Source of the DNA: Pseudomonadota bacterium
GTDB lineage: Bacteria > Desulfobacterota > Desulfobulbia > Desulfobulbales > Desulfobulbaceae
NCBI GenBank assembly: GCA_009778235.1
Contig: WRKE01000266.1
Span: 1 to 10,148 of the forward strand
Direction: 5' to 3'
DNA length: 10,148 bases
Position numbers and translations under genes: made by a program. Positions 1 through 6,732 of the stretch are shown in pieces (position 1 is the first letter of the stretch; the number at the start of each line of letters is the position of its first letter). A model generated the notes under the pieces. That model did not search any database. It had not been told where the DNA came from and saw nothing but the letters and a program-made list of their open reading frames with translations.

Positions 1-189
1 AACCTGGCCAATGCCTTCTCCCTGGCGCACCCGACCCGGGTTGCCGGGGCGTCGATCCTGCTCATCGATGATGTCTACACCACCGGCACCACGGTCAACG
101 AATGCAGCCGTGTCCTGCGCCAGGCCGGGGCCAAACGGATAGAAGTCCTGACCGTGGCCAGAAGCCTTACCCCGGGCCTCCTCCCGTAA
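1..189 (+). CDS. ComF family phosphoribosyltransferase, C-terminal part
   Basis: The frame is open from base 1 and stops with TAA at 187-189, giving the last 62 residues; the N-terminus lies outside the window. Residues 20-31 read LLIDDVYTTGTT, the PRPP-binding loop of type I phosphoribosyltransferases (hydrophobic strand, paired Asp, then T-T-G-T-T). It is followed by a Cys-containing helix and the strand IEVLTVARS, the usual ending of ComF/GntX-type proteins. In naturally transformable bacteria ComF acts in DNA uptake; in other bacteria its role is poorly defined, so only the family is assigned. A generic phosphoribosyltransferase cannot be fully excluded without the N-terminal zinc-ribbon region. 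No terminator is visible between this stop and the next promoter. Confidence 0.85.
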   Translation, partial: NLANAFSLAHPTRVAGASILLIDDVYTTGTTVNECSRVLRQAGAKRIEVLTVARSLTPGLLP

Positions 190-230
190 ACTGGAAAGCT
201 GGTTCGAACAAAGATAGCTGTTGATCATCG

Positions 231-259
231 TTGCCTCATCCGCAATCTTTGTGTATAAT
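231..259 (+). promoter_or_regulatory. Sigma-70 type promoter for the rhodanese lipoprotein gene
   Basis: TTGCCT at 231-236 (4 of 6 matches to TTGACA), a 17-base spacer and a perfect TATAAT at 254-259. The predicted transcript starts near 266, about 110 bases before the GTG start. It lies between the comF stop and the rhodanese gene and points toward the latter. This is a sequence-pattern prediction only. Confidence 0.6.
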
Positions 260-265
260 AGGAAT

Positions 266-374
266 GATTTTTAAAATTATTTTGTACCTCTTTGGGGGAG
301 TAGTGATTCGCTCCCGCCTCATCCGGGGGCAGGTTCTGTCCCTGCAATTTTATTTACGTTTAAGGAGGACATTC
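266..374 (+). promoter_or_regulatory. Long 5' leader with two possible hairpins
   Basis: The predicted transcript carries ~109 untranslated bases before the GTG start. GGGAG at 296-300 can pair with CTCCC at 311-315, and GCAGG at 329-333 with CCTGC at 341-345. A T-rich stretch (348-361) follows, and then the Shine-Dalgarno AAGGAGG at 362-368. The segment GGGGGAGTAG at 294-303 resembles the 5' conserved element of yybP-ykoY (Mn2+) riboswitches. The leader is short and I cannot identify that family's second conserved half, so no riboswitch is called. It could equally be an unstructured leader with chance GC pairings. Confidence 0.3.
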
Positions 375-1700
375 GTGAACAAAACTTTTTTCCACCTGCT
401 GCCGCTTTGTTTGATGGCGGCGCTCCTGGTCGGCGGTTGCGGCGCAACCAAGCAAGATGAGCAAGCCCAGGGTCCGGTCGCCAAGGCATCGGGCCAGGAA
501 TCCGGGCAACTGGTGTATGAAGGCGAAATCACCTCGGTATCGGAGCGGGCCAAATCCATCTCCATCGTGGTCGGCAAAGGCGAAGCAGCCAAGGTGATGA
601 TGGTCAAGTTCGATGACAAGACCAAAGGCATGAACAGCGTTGCCAAGGGCCGCATGGCCAAGGTCTTCTATGAGATGCGCGGTGCGGCGGATGCTTTTGC
701 CACCGAGGTTCAGCTCAAGCTGGCCAAACTGCCCGAGGGGCTCACCGAGATCAAGACGGCGGAATTGGCACAGATCATCAAGGATCAGGCCAAATTGATG
801 GTGTACGATTCCAGGCCCAAGACCCGCTACGACCAAGCGCACCTGCCCGGCGCAATCTCCCTGCCCCTGCCCAAACTTGAGGAGCAGCAGGCCGCGGCTC
901 TTCCCAAAGACAAGAACACGCCGCTCGTCTTCTATTGCGGTGGCATCACCTGCCCCTTGTCGCCGGCGGCGGCGGCCATCGCCAAGAAGCTGGGCTACAC
1001 CAATATCCGGGTATACAACGAAGGCGAGCCGGAATGGACCAAGTCCCTCTTGCCCACCTACTCCAGCAATGACTTCATCCTCAATGGCAATGTGGTGGTA
1101 ATCGACCTGCGGCCAAGTCACAAGGCCCTTGCCGGCCGTATCAAGGGGGCGTACAGCGTGCCCTACGAATCGCTGGAGAACAAGCTGGGCGATGTGGCGC
1201 GCAACGCCCCTCTGGTCCTCTACGGCGACCGGGAAGTGATTGATGCCGCAAAGGAACTCCGCCAAGATGGGTTTAGCTCGGTCACCCTGGTCCAGGGCGG
1301 TTACGAGGGTTGGGTCAAAGCCAAGGGCGCGATTGAAAAGGGACCGATCTTTGCGACAGAAATCAAATGGGTGCGCAAACTCGGCAAGGGTGAAGTGTCG
1401 ATAGCCGATTTCCGCAAGGCGGTTTCCGGTGAGGACAAGGATGCCATCGTGGTCGATGCCCGCACCAAGGAGGAAGTGGCGGAACTCGGCATCTTCAAAA
1501 ACGCCATCAACATTCCCTTGGACGAGATTCCGGCCCGGATGAACGAGCTGCCCAAGGACAAGAAGATCTACGTCCACTGCTCCACCGGCGCCCGTGCCGA
1601 CATGGCGTACAACGAGTTGGTCAACGCCGGGTTTAACACCAAGTTTCTGTTGCTCAACATCCAGGACGCCGAATGCGACTGCGAGATCATCAGACCGTGA
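375..1700 (+). CDS. Lipoprotein with three rhodanese domains
   Basis: A 441-aa envelope lipoprotein, probably a sulfurtransferase or persulfide carrier. The GTG start at 375 is chosen because AAGGAGG (362-368) lies six bases upstream and a lipoprotein signal peptide begins there; the frame is open further upstream but overlaps the promoter. Residues 1-22 form the signal, with lipobox VGGC and Cys22. Residues ~45-118 form a small beta-rich domain I do not recognise. Rhodanese domain 1 (~125-225) has FYCGGITC with Cys188. Domain 2 (~232-316) keeps the fold markers (VIDLR, GAYSVPY, GGYEGW) but reads LYGDRE where the catalytic cysteine should be (Gly284). Domain 3 (~338-432) has a canonical loop HCSTGAR with Cys402. 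The tail carries a C-D-C pair (Cys434, Cys436). The gene appears monocistronic, between its own promoter and a strong terminator. The family call is firm; substrate and partner are unknown. Confidence 0.88.
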   Translation: MNKTFFHLLPLCLMAALLVGGCGATKQDEQAQGPVAKASGQESGQLVYEGEITSVSERAKSISIVVGKGEAAKVMMVKFDDKTKGMNSVAKGRMAKVFYEMRGAADAFATEVQLKLAKLPEGLTEIKTAELAQIIKDQAKLMVYDSRPKTRYDQAHLPGAISLPLPKLEEQQAAALPKDKNTPLVFYCGGITCPLSPAAAAIAKKLGYTNIRVYNEGEPEWTKSLLPTYSSNDFILNGNVVVIDLRPSHKALAGRIKGAYSVPYESLENKLGDVARNAPLVLYGDREVIDAAKELRQDGFSSVTLVQGGYEGWVKAKGAIEKGPIFATEIKWVRKLGKGEVSIADFRKAVSGEDKDAIVVDARTKEEVAELGIFKNAINIPLDEIPARMNELPKDKKIYVHCSTGARADMAYNELVNAGFNTKFLLLNIQDAECDCEIIRP

Positions 1701-1745
1701 CCAAAACTGCCACCTAACCAGCGGCAGGGGCCATGCCCGAATGCA

Positions 1746-1793
1746 AAAAGGGGGACTGATCCGTTTTCGGATCAGTCCCCCTTTTATTTTTTC
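1746..1793 (+). terminator. Strong rho-independent terminator
   Basis: A perfect 18-bp stem, 1746-1763 pairing with 1768-1785, closes on a TTTT loop. It is followed by ATTTTTTTT-like T-rich sequence to about 1792. It lies 45 bases after the rhodanese stop and should end that transcript. The A-run at the base of the left arm could let it act partly in the other direction as well, on transcripts running past the minus-strand peptidase gene. Confidence 0.93.
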
Positions 1794-2021
1794 GAAAGCG
1801 ACAACAGGTTCGGTACGAGCGGGCCGGGAATGGTGAGAAACAAACGACTGCGGGCTCGATTTCGCTGCCCAATGTTCCTCAAGGAAACGTCACGTCACCT
1901 GAAAAGCCCGCTCAATGGTGCGATTATCCCTTACCAACTTAAGGCAGGACGAAGAGAGGCTCTTGGAAAAGAGGCGCTCAACGGGGAAAGACGGGGGCTT
2001 CCCCGATGCCTGCCGCAATGG
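1794..2021. other. Intergenic spacer, no gene recognised
   Basis: Between the rhodanese terminator and the 3' end of the convergent peptidase gene I see no supported coding region. The plus-strand open frame that begins at 1830 runs on antisense to the peptidase and has no family resemblance. The only structure is CGGGG at 1992-1996 pairing with CCCCG at 2001-2005, followed in the minus direction by TCTTT. This could be a weak terminator for the peptidase gene, but it lacks a proper T-run. Confidence 0.4.
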
Positions 2022-2588
2022 CTACCAGGTGCGGAACAGCCCGGAGTCCAGATGAACAAAGCCGTCATTGGGATAAAACCCGATGCCGCCGCTTTGCATG
2101 GCAAGCGCACAGTTGTACACCTGGGTCAACTTAGCGCCGGAAAACCGGATATCCACTGCCTGGCCCTTCATGTGCAGGCTATGGCTGGCCACCCCGGGGT
2201 GCCCCTTTCTCAGGCACCTGTTGGTCTTGGGCGAGCGGTAGCCGGAAATCACCTCATAGACCCCTTTGTTCCCCATTTCTCCCTGGACCGCCCAGAGAAT
2301 ATCCAGCAACTTCGGATCGATGACATGCACCTGTCCGGTCTGGTAGTCGCGGAGAAAACGGTTGATCTGGGTCAGGGCTTTGCGGTCATAGGTCTTCCCC
2401 GAGGCGTAGGTAATGCGCAGCTCCTGCTGGGTGCGGGTGTGAAAAAAAGACAACGACCTCCGGTCCAAGGCCTTGGCGCATGCTAAGGTGGGAGCGGAAA
2501 CCACGCCCAAACCGAGAACAATCTGGGTTGAAGCAAGAAGAAAGGAGCGGCGGGACAAAGCGGGTGAAGTACTTTTTTCTGTAACCAT
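2022..2588 (-). CDS. mepK: Tat-exported DUF882/M15-type murein endopeptidase (MepK/YcbK family)
   Basis: A 188-aa protein collinear with E. coli MepK (YcbK, about 182 aa), a zinc endopeptidase that cuts peptidoglycan cross-links in the periplasm. Residues 12-20 (SRRSFLLAS) are a twin-arginine signal followed by a hydrophobic stretch; cleavage after AKA (38-40) is likely. Family landmarks are INRFLRDY (75-82), SGYRSPKTN (115-123), the zinc motif H139-x6-D146 in SLHMKGQAVD, the ALAMQSGGIGFYP segment (161-173), FVHLD with His179, and a terminal Trp. The ATG at 2588 is preceded by AAAGAGGAAA, a fair ribosome site with short spacing. It appears to be a single gene with its own promoter. Whether it prefers LD- or DD-cross-links cannot be read from the sequence; the E. 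coli enzyme is known for LD-cross-links. Confidence 0.88.
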   Translation of the reverse strand: MVTEKSTSPALSRRSFLLASTQIVLGLGVVSAPTLACAKALDRRSLSFFHTRTQQELRITYASGKTYDRKALTQINRFLRDYQTGQVHVIDPKLLDILWAVQGEMGNKGVYEVISGYRSPKTNRCLRKGHPGVASHSLHMKGQAVDIRFSGAKLTQVYNCALAMQSGGIGFYPNDGFVHLDSGLFRTW

Positions 2589-2687
2589 TTTCCTCTTTAT
2601 GCAAGATTTGCGGTCAACTATTCAAATCATTCAGACAGGCGAACAGTGAATGTTGACCTTATACGGTTGCAGGTAAAATCAGGGGCA

Positions 2688-2716
2688 ATTAAACTTTATT
2701 GGTCCGACATTGTCAA
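2688..2716 (-). promoter_or_regulatory. Near-consensus sigma-70 promoter for the mepK-like gene
   Basis: On the minus strand, a perfect TTGACA (2716-2711) is separated by exactly 17 bases from TTTAAT (2693-2688, 5 of 6 matches to TATAAT). Transcription would start near 2681, giving a leader of ~92 bases before the ATG at 2588. No other gene lies downstream in this direction. Confidence 0.65.
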
Positions 2717-2896
2717 CCTTTTGCAGAAAACATCAGGGGTCACACTTAACAAACAGTGTATTCTCAACATATTATGCGTTAATTTCCTTAACTCCGGTAC
2801 CATTGTCTCTTTTCCCCTACCTTGGGATCCACCGCAAGCGGCCATGCGGATAATAGGTTGATTTTCTATATTAAATAAACGATTTAAACGATTGCC
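2717..2896. other. AT-rich spacer, no gene recognised
   Basis: No supported gene. Just before the broken carrier gene there is a short tandem duplication, AAACGATTT (2877-2885) followed by AAACGATT (2886-2893). A small inverted repeat, CCGCA/TGCGG, occurs near 2831-2848. Neither has a clear function. I see no convincing promoter or Shine-Dalgarno sequence for the gene remnant at 2897. Confidence 0.35.
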
Positions 2897-3253
2897 ATGA
2901 TCGGTGGCCAGACCGGGCTGACCGGGCCGCGTTTAATGCGGCCACTGCCCTCGCGCTCTCCCATGGTGGCTGGCTGCCCAAGGGCAGAAAAACCGAAACA
3001 GGTCTCCTGCCGGCACGCCACCGGCTCAAGGAACTGGGCTCGAATCGCTATCGCGACCGCACGAAAAAAATATGCTGGCCGCCAGCGGAACCCCTGTCTG
3101 CTCCTTTGGGCCCCTGACCGAGGCCCTGGCCCTCCGGCACAACCAACCTCTGTTGCGCTTCGATTCTGACCTGATCAACAGGGACCAGGCACCGGTACTG
3201 GTGGAGGAATGGGTGCGGAAAAAAATGACAGCGGGTAATAACAGCGGCAAAGG
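2897..3253 (+). pseudogene. Broken 'putative molybdenum carrier' (SLOG-like) gene
   Basis: Read in three successive frames, the region gives one recognisable protein. Frame A (2897-2917) reads MIGGQTG. Frame B (2917-3069) reads ADRAAFNAATALALSHGGW, then LPKGRKTETGLLPARHRLKE and so on to RDRTKK. Frame C (from 3069) reads NMLAASGTPVCSFGPLTEA, followed by PLLRFDSDLI and a helix ending EEWVRKK. The order GGQTG-ADRAA, HGGW-PKGRK, L-ASGT-FGPLT is the signature of the nucleotide-binding-fold family annotated as putative molybdenum carrier protein (usually ~150-170 aa). A missing G near 2915-2917 and a missing A in the A7 run at 3064-3070 explain the shifts. The family's C-terminal strand (about V-L-N-V-A-G) is not found intact, although AGNNSGK near 3230-3250 may be its remnant. 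There is no stop before the frame runs into the kinase gene, and no ribosome site is seen. The true start may lie a few codons upstream of 2897. Confidence 0.75.
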
Positions 3254-6121
3254 CTACCCCGATGGACCCTTTTGCCGGAGGTCAAGGGTGGAGCGCACCG
3301 CGGAGCCAAGCCCGCGCAGATCCATGGGCTTCATCAGCAGGTCGCATGCTCCGGCTTCGCGGGCAATGACGTTGTTGAGCCGGTCCGAATAACCGGTGCA
3401 GAGGATCACCGAGATTTCGGGCCGCAAACGCCGGATTTCCCGGGTGAGGTCGATGCCGGTCATTTTCGGCATGGTCTGATCGGTCAAGACCAGATCAACA
3501 GGCGGCTCTGCATGTTTGATCAGGGTCATGACCTCCTGGGGATTGCCGGTGGTGGTCACGGTATATCCCAGATGGGAGAGCATCATCTTGCAGGTTTCCC
3601 TGATCTCTTTTTCATCGTCCACCACCAGGATATGTTCCGATCCCATCGGCAGCGGTTCCTCGCTGCTGGTGAGGTTGCTGTTCTTCTGGGCGGCCTCGGG
3701 CAAAAGCACGGTGAACACGCTTCCTTTGTCCGGCTGCGATTGCACCGAAATCTCGCCGCCGAGTTCACGAACGATGCCGTGGACCACGCTCAGCCCCATG
3801 CCCGTGCCTTCGCCCGGCTGCTTGGTGCTGAAGAAGGGCGTGAAAATGTTGGGCAGAATATCGCTTTCAATGCCCGGCCCCGTATCCTCGACCGTCAGCT
3901 TCAGCCAGCCCTCGCCGTCAACCTCACTCAACGCCTGGTTTGGCCCTGGCACGCGCTCCAGCCGGATGGTCAAGCTGCCTCCTTTCTCGCGCATGGCGTA
4001 AAAGGCATTGGCGCACAGATTCATGACAATCTGCTGAACCTGCACCGGCGCCGCCATCACCGTCGCATCCGCAATCCGCAAATCCTGCCGGATCTCAATG
4101 GTCGTCGGCAGGGTGGCGCGCATCAGATTGAGGCTCTCTTTGATCAACGACAGCACCGGAACCGGCACCCTCTCTATCGCCGACTGCCGGCTGAAGGTGA
4201 GGATCTGCTGCACCAGATCGGCTGCCCGCCTGCCACCCTGGCGAATGTGGAGCAAGTTGCCGTGAACGTCGGAGCCGGGCGTACAGTGCAGCAAGGCCAT
4301 GTCGGTGAAGCCGATGATCCCGCCCAGGATATTGTTGAAGTCGTGGGCGATACCGCCGGCCAGGGTGCCGATGGCTTCCATTTTCTGCGCCTGGCGCATG
4401 CGCAACTCGATCTCCACATCGTTGGTGATATCGCGCTGCACCAGGACAAAATAGGCCACTTCGCCTTTGGCGTCCCGCATGGGCGAGATAGTGGCCGCGG
4501 CCACGAACAGGCTGCCATCCTTACGCTGGTTGACGATCCGCCCCTGCCAGGTTTCTCCCTGTCCGGCCATGCTCTCCATCTTCTGTTCGAAATGGGCCTC
4601 CTGCTTCTTGGCCCACAGCATCCTGACCGGCTTGCCCTGGCATTCTTCCTGGCTGTATCCGGTCATCTCGCCCAAGGTGGCGTTGGCATAATCGATTATC
4701 CCCCGGCTGTCGGCGATGAGCACCGCCTCCTTGACCTGATCGACGGCCTCGATCAGGCGGAGCTGCCAGGCGGCTGACCGCCGTTCCTCGGTGACATCAC
4801 GTACCAGCAAAAGATACTGAGCCTGCAAGCCCGCTCGATAGGATGTCGCGGTGATGACCACCTCGCGCAGAATGCCGCTGAAGCCGACAAACTGCACGGC
4901 CTCGATCTGAATCGCCTGTTCAGTCCAAGGTTGGTTTATGCTGGCAACCACCTTTTCCTGGCTGTCCTCATCGAGAAATCCGATAAACGAGTGCCCCACC
5001 GCCTCCTGACCATTCTCCGCGCCGACCATTTGACGCGCCTGGCGATTGGCGTAGAGCACCGTATGGTGGCTGCCGTCCACCACGTCCACCAGAAAAAACC
5101 CCATCGGAGCCAGATCGAGTAAACCGGCCACTTGTTCTTCCTGGGCTCGCAGCCGTCGCTCATCCTCGCGCCGGGTCACGATGCCGCTCAACACCAGGCC
5201 GAGCAGGCCGATGGCCGCGGTGGCGATGCCAGTTACCATCAGCCATTGGGAACGGAATTCGGACATGGCCCCCAAGACCTCCTGAACCGGGGTCAGCAAA
5301 ACCACCGACCAACTGGCGTCGCCGGGAAGCATCACCGGGTGAATAACCGCGTAGACCTTTTCGACCCTGGTTTCCTTTCCCTCACGAACATGCCGGGAAA
5401 TTGTCAAGGTTCTTTGCCCACCGGTGACAATGGCCTCCTGCAGCAGGGCGAGCTCTCCGATGGCGCCCGACAAATGGTAGCTGTTTTTGCCGACCAACTC
5501 GTCTTCGGGTGCTACGAGCATGGTGCCGCCGTGACTGAACAACAGGATGGAGGTGGCATGCTGGTGCAGAGGAATCTGTTCCAGATACCGGTTGGCCACC
5601 TGGGAGAACGGCAGAGTAAAGGAGATGCAGCCGTCAAAATCATCGTCACGATACACCGATACGGAAAAATAGACCTGCTGGCTGCCGTCCGGCAGAAGGA
5701 TAAGATCGCTGACCGCCGGACTGACGCCGTCCCGGATCTGGCGGCAATGCATCTTGGCGCCGGGATCGTCCGTCCAGGTCTCCGGGATGGCGAACTGGGA
5801 AACATCGGAGGCATCAACTCGCTGAATGGCGGCAATATCCTGCGGGTGGATGGCGAGAAAATCCTGAAGCAGGGCCTTACCGCTCTCATTGAGAGCCTGG
5901 ATGGCAGGCTGTTGTCCCAGGTAGATCAAAGCCTTCTCATAGGTGGCCGCATACTCCTGCAGGCCGGTTCCGGCCTGCAACGCCAGCAAGGTCTGCTGGA
6001 CCCGGAAGGCATCGATGGTCTTGTTGCGGACCGCAAGATAGGGGAGATAGAACAGGCCGGCAAGGAGCAGGGTGGTCAGAAGGGCGAGAGCGACATGTCG
6101 ATAATCGAATCGGTGCTTCAT
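3254..6121 (-). CDS. Membrane hybrid histidine kinase with two PAS domains and a C-terminal receiver
   Basis: A 955-aa inner-membrane sensor kinase. TM1 is ~10-31 and TM2 ~293-315; between them is a ~260-residue periplasmic sensor resembling Cache domains. The cytoplasmic part has PAS 1 (~328-446, ending LLLVRDVTEERR), PAS 2 (~452-568, ending FVLVQRDIT), a dimerisation domain with phospho-acceptor His593 in GGIAHDFNN, and an ATPase domain with N701 (MNLCANAFYAM), DTGPG (746-750), TPFFSTK (761-767) and GTGMGL (772-777). A receiver follows (~829-945) with acidic D835/D836, phospho-acceptor D881, T909 and K931. All catalytic residues are present, so it should autophosphorylate and pass phosphate to its own receiver. 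There is no HPt domain and no DNA-binding response regulator in the window, so the output partner is unknown. The ATG at 6121 follows GGAAGAG at good spacing. The ligand cannot be inferred. Confidence 0.93.
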   Translation of the reverse strand: MKHRFDYRHVALALLTTLLLAGLFYLPYLAVRNKTIDAFRVQQTLLALQAGTGLQEYAATYEKALIYLGQQPAIQALNESGKALLQDFLAIHPQDIAAIQRVDASDVSQFAIPETWTDDPGAKMHCRQIRDGVSPAVSDLILLPDGSQQVYFSVSVYRDDDFDGCISFTLPFSQVANRYLEQIPLHQHATSILLFSHGGTMLVAPEDELVGKNSYHLSGAIGELALLQEAIVTGGQRTLTISRHVREGKETRVEKVYAVIHPVMLPGDASWSVVLLTPVQEVLGAMSEFRSQWLMVTGIATAAIGLLGLVLSGIVTRREDERRLRAQEEQVAGLLDLAPMGFFLVDVVDGSHHTVLYANRQARQMVGAENGQEAVGHSFIGFLDEDSQEKVVASINQPWTEQAIQIEAVQFVGFSGILREVVITATSYRAGLQAQYLLLVRDVTEERRSAAWQLRLIEAVDQVKEAVLIADSRGIIDYANATLGEMTGYSQEECQGKPVRMLWAKKQEAHFEQKMESMAGQGETWQGRIVNQRKDGSLFVAAATISPMRDAKGEVAYFVLVQRDITNDVEIELRMRQAQKMEAIGTLAGGIAHDFNNILGGIIGFTDMALLHCTPGSDVHGNLLHIRQGGRRAADLVQQILTFSRQSAIERVPVPVLSLIKESLNLMRATLPTTIEIRQDLRIADATVMAAPVQVQQIVMNLCANAFYAMREKGGSLTIRLERVPGPNQALSEVDGEGWLKLTVEDTGPGIESDILPNIFTPFFSTKQPGEGTGMGLSVVHGIVRELGGEISVQSQPDKGSVFTVLLPEAAQKNSNLTSSEEPLPMGSEHILVVDDEKEIRETCKMMLSHLGYTVTTTGNPQEVMTLIKHAEPPVDLVLTDQTMPKMTGIDLTREIRRLRPEISVILCTGYSDRLNNVIAREAGACDLLMKPMDLRGLGSAVRSTLDLRQKGPSG

Positions 6122-6130
6122 GGCTCTTCC

Positions 6131-6146
6131 ATCGAAAACATTCGAT
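6131..6146. repeat. Small inverted repeat in the kinase leader
   Basis: ATCGAA, AACA, TTCGAT: a perfect 6-bp inverted repeat around a 4-base centre, between the predicted transcription start (~6160) and the Shine-Dalgarno sequence of the kinase (6130-6124). It could be a small hairpin affecting ribosome access or an operator half-site pair. At this length it could also be chance. Confidence 0.3.
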
Positions 6147-6166
6147 AAAATCTCAAATCTTAATTA

Positions 6167-6175
6167 ATTATAGCA
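6167..6175 (-). promoter_or_regulatory. Extended -10 promoter for the histidine kinase gene
   Basis: On the minus strand, TGCTATAAT (6175-6167) is a perfect -10 hexamer preceded by the TGn extension. The best -35 candidate at 17-18 bases upstream is poor, which is typical of extended -10 promoters. Transcription would start near 6160, about 39 bases before the ATG. The surrounding 6122-6339 stretch is very AT-rich and contains no gene. Confidence 0.55.
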
Positions 6176-6339
6176 AAATATTTCCGCTTTCATAAAACTC
6201 AACTTTCCGATCCACTAATTTTACTATAAAAAAAACAACCAACAAGTTGAAATAATTGTCATTTTAACATAAAAAGCTTTGCTTTCTAACATATTGGATT
6301 TGCGAAAATATTCAACAATATCAAAATGAAAAGGCTCAA

Positions 6340-6627
6340 GTGGACTCAACCCAATACCATCAGGAACAACAAGAGTCAAAACAACCACATAACCGGATTG
6401 CTTCTTTCCTGGAAGATTTCAAGGCCGGAACCCTGCTGAAGAGCAGCGGCATCCGCAAACCGCGAGGGGCAAAGCCTTTGGCCGCATTTACCGCCACCTT
6501 CTCTTTGCCGTTTGCCGGGGTCAATTTCTTCCGGGCTGTGGTCAACAACCAGGAACAGGGATTTGCCCAGGATGCCATCTACGAGTTCCTGAAGAATCCC
6601 TGGAATGAGATCAAGCCAGGATGTTGA
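6340..6627 (+). pseudogene. N-terminal remnant of an IS4-type DDE transposase
   Basis: A 95-codon frame with GTG at 6340, preceded by AAAAGG (6329-6334), and TGA at 6625-6627. The protein has a polar N-terminus, then FLEDFKAGTLLKSSGIRK, RGAKPLAAFTATFSLPF, NFFRAVVNN, DAIYEFLKNP. This is the N-terminal helical region seen in IS4-superfamily transposases of ~400 or more residues (G-I-x-K-x-R-G, F-T-x-x-F-x-L-P-F, N-F-x-R, D-A-x-Y-x-F-L). Similarity stops at the position where the family continues toward N-W-R-x; the catalytic DDE domain is absent and nothing like it follows before recC. No matching terminal inverted repeats are visible. It is therefore a decayed fragment. A small independent protein is possible but less likely. 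Confidence 0.65.
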
Positions 6628-6732
6628 AATAAAAAGAGAAACCAGCAATTCAGCGATTTCCTTCATGCAACCGCTTATCATCGGCTCCCGGCGCAGCCCG
6701 TGCCCCCTGGTTTTCTTTACAAGGAGCAGATT

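Noticed and set aside
231..374. N-terminal extension of the rhodanese protein from a TTG at 231
   Set aside because: That TTG is part of the predicted -35 box; the GTG at 375 has a strong ribosome site and begins a proper lipoprotein signal.
360..1577. 405-codon minus-strand open frame opposite the rhodanese gene
   Set aside because: The plus-strand frame has a signal peptide, three rhodanese domains, a ribosome site, a promoter and a terminator; the antisense frame has no recognisable motif.
2646..2861. 71-codon plus-strand open frame in the AT-rich spacer
   Set aside because: No ribosome site, no recognisable motif, and it overlaps the minus-strand promoter of the mepK-like gene.
3228..3247. 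Repeated ACAGCGG near the kinase stop, considered as a terminator
   Set aside because: The two copies (3228-3234 and 3241-3247) are direct, not inverted, so they form no hairpin; the nearby T-run alone does not make a terminator.
3272..4777. 501-codon plus-strand open frame opposite the histidine kinase
   Set aside because: It is antisense to the conserved ATPase, dimerisation and receiver domains of the kinase, has no family resemblance and is explained by codon bias in GC-rich DNA.
5132..6148. 338-codon plus-strand open frame opposite the kinase sensor region
   Set aside because: Antisense to a clear TM-sensor-TM protein. Its composition (many G, D, Q, R) is that of a frame shadow.
6308..6321. 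Short hairpin ATATT/AATAT before the transposase remnant, considered as an IS end
   Set aside because: Only five pairs of A/T, with no matching partner sequence downstream of the remnant.
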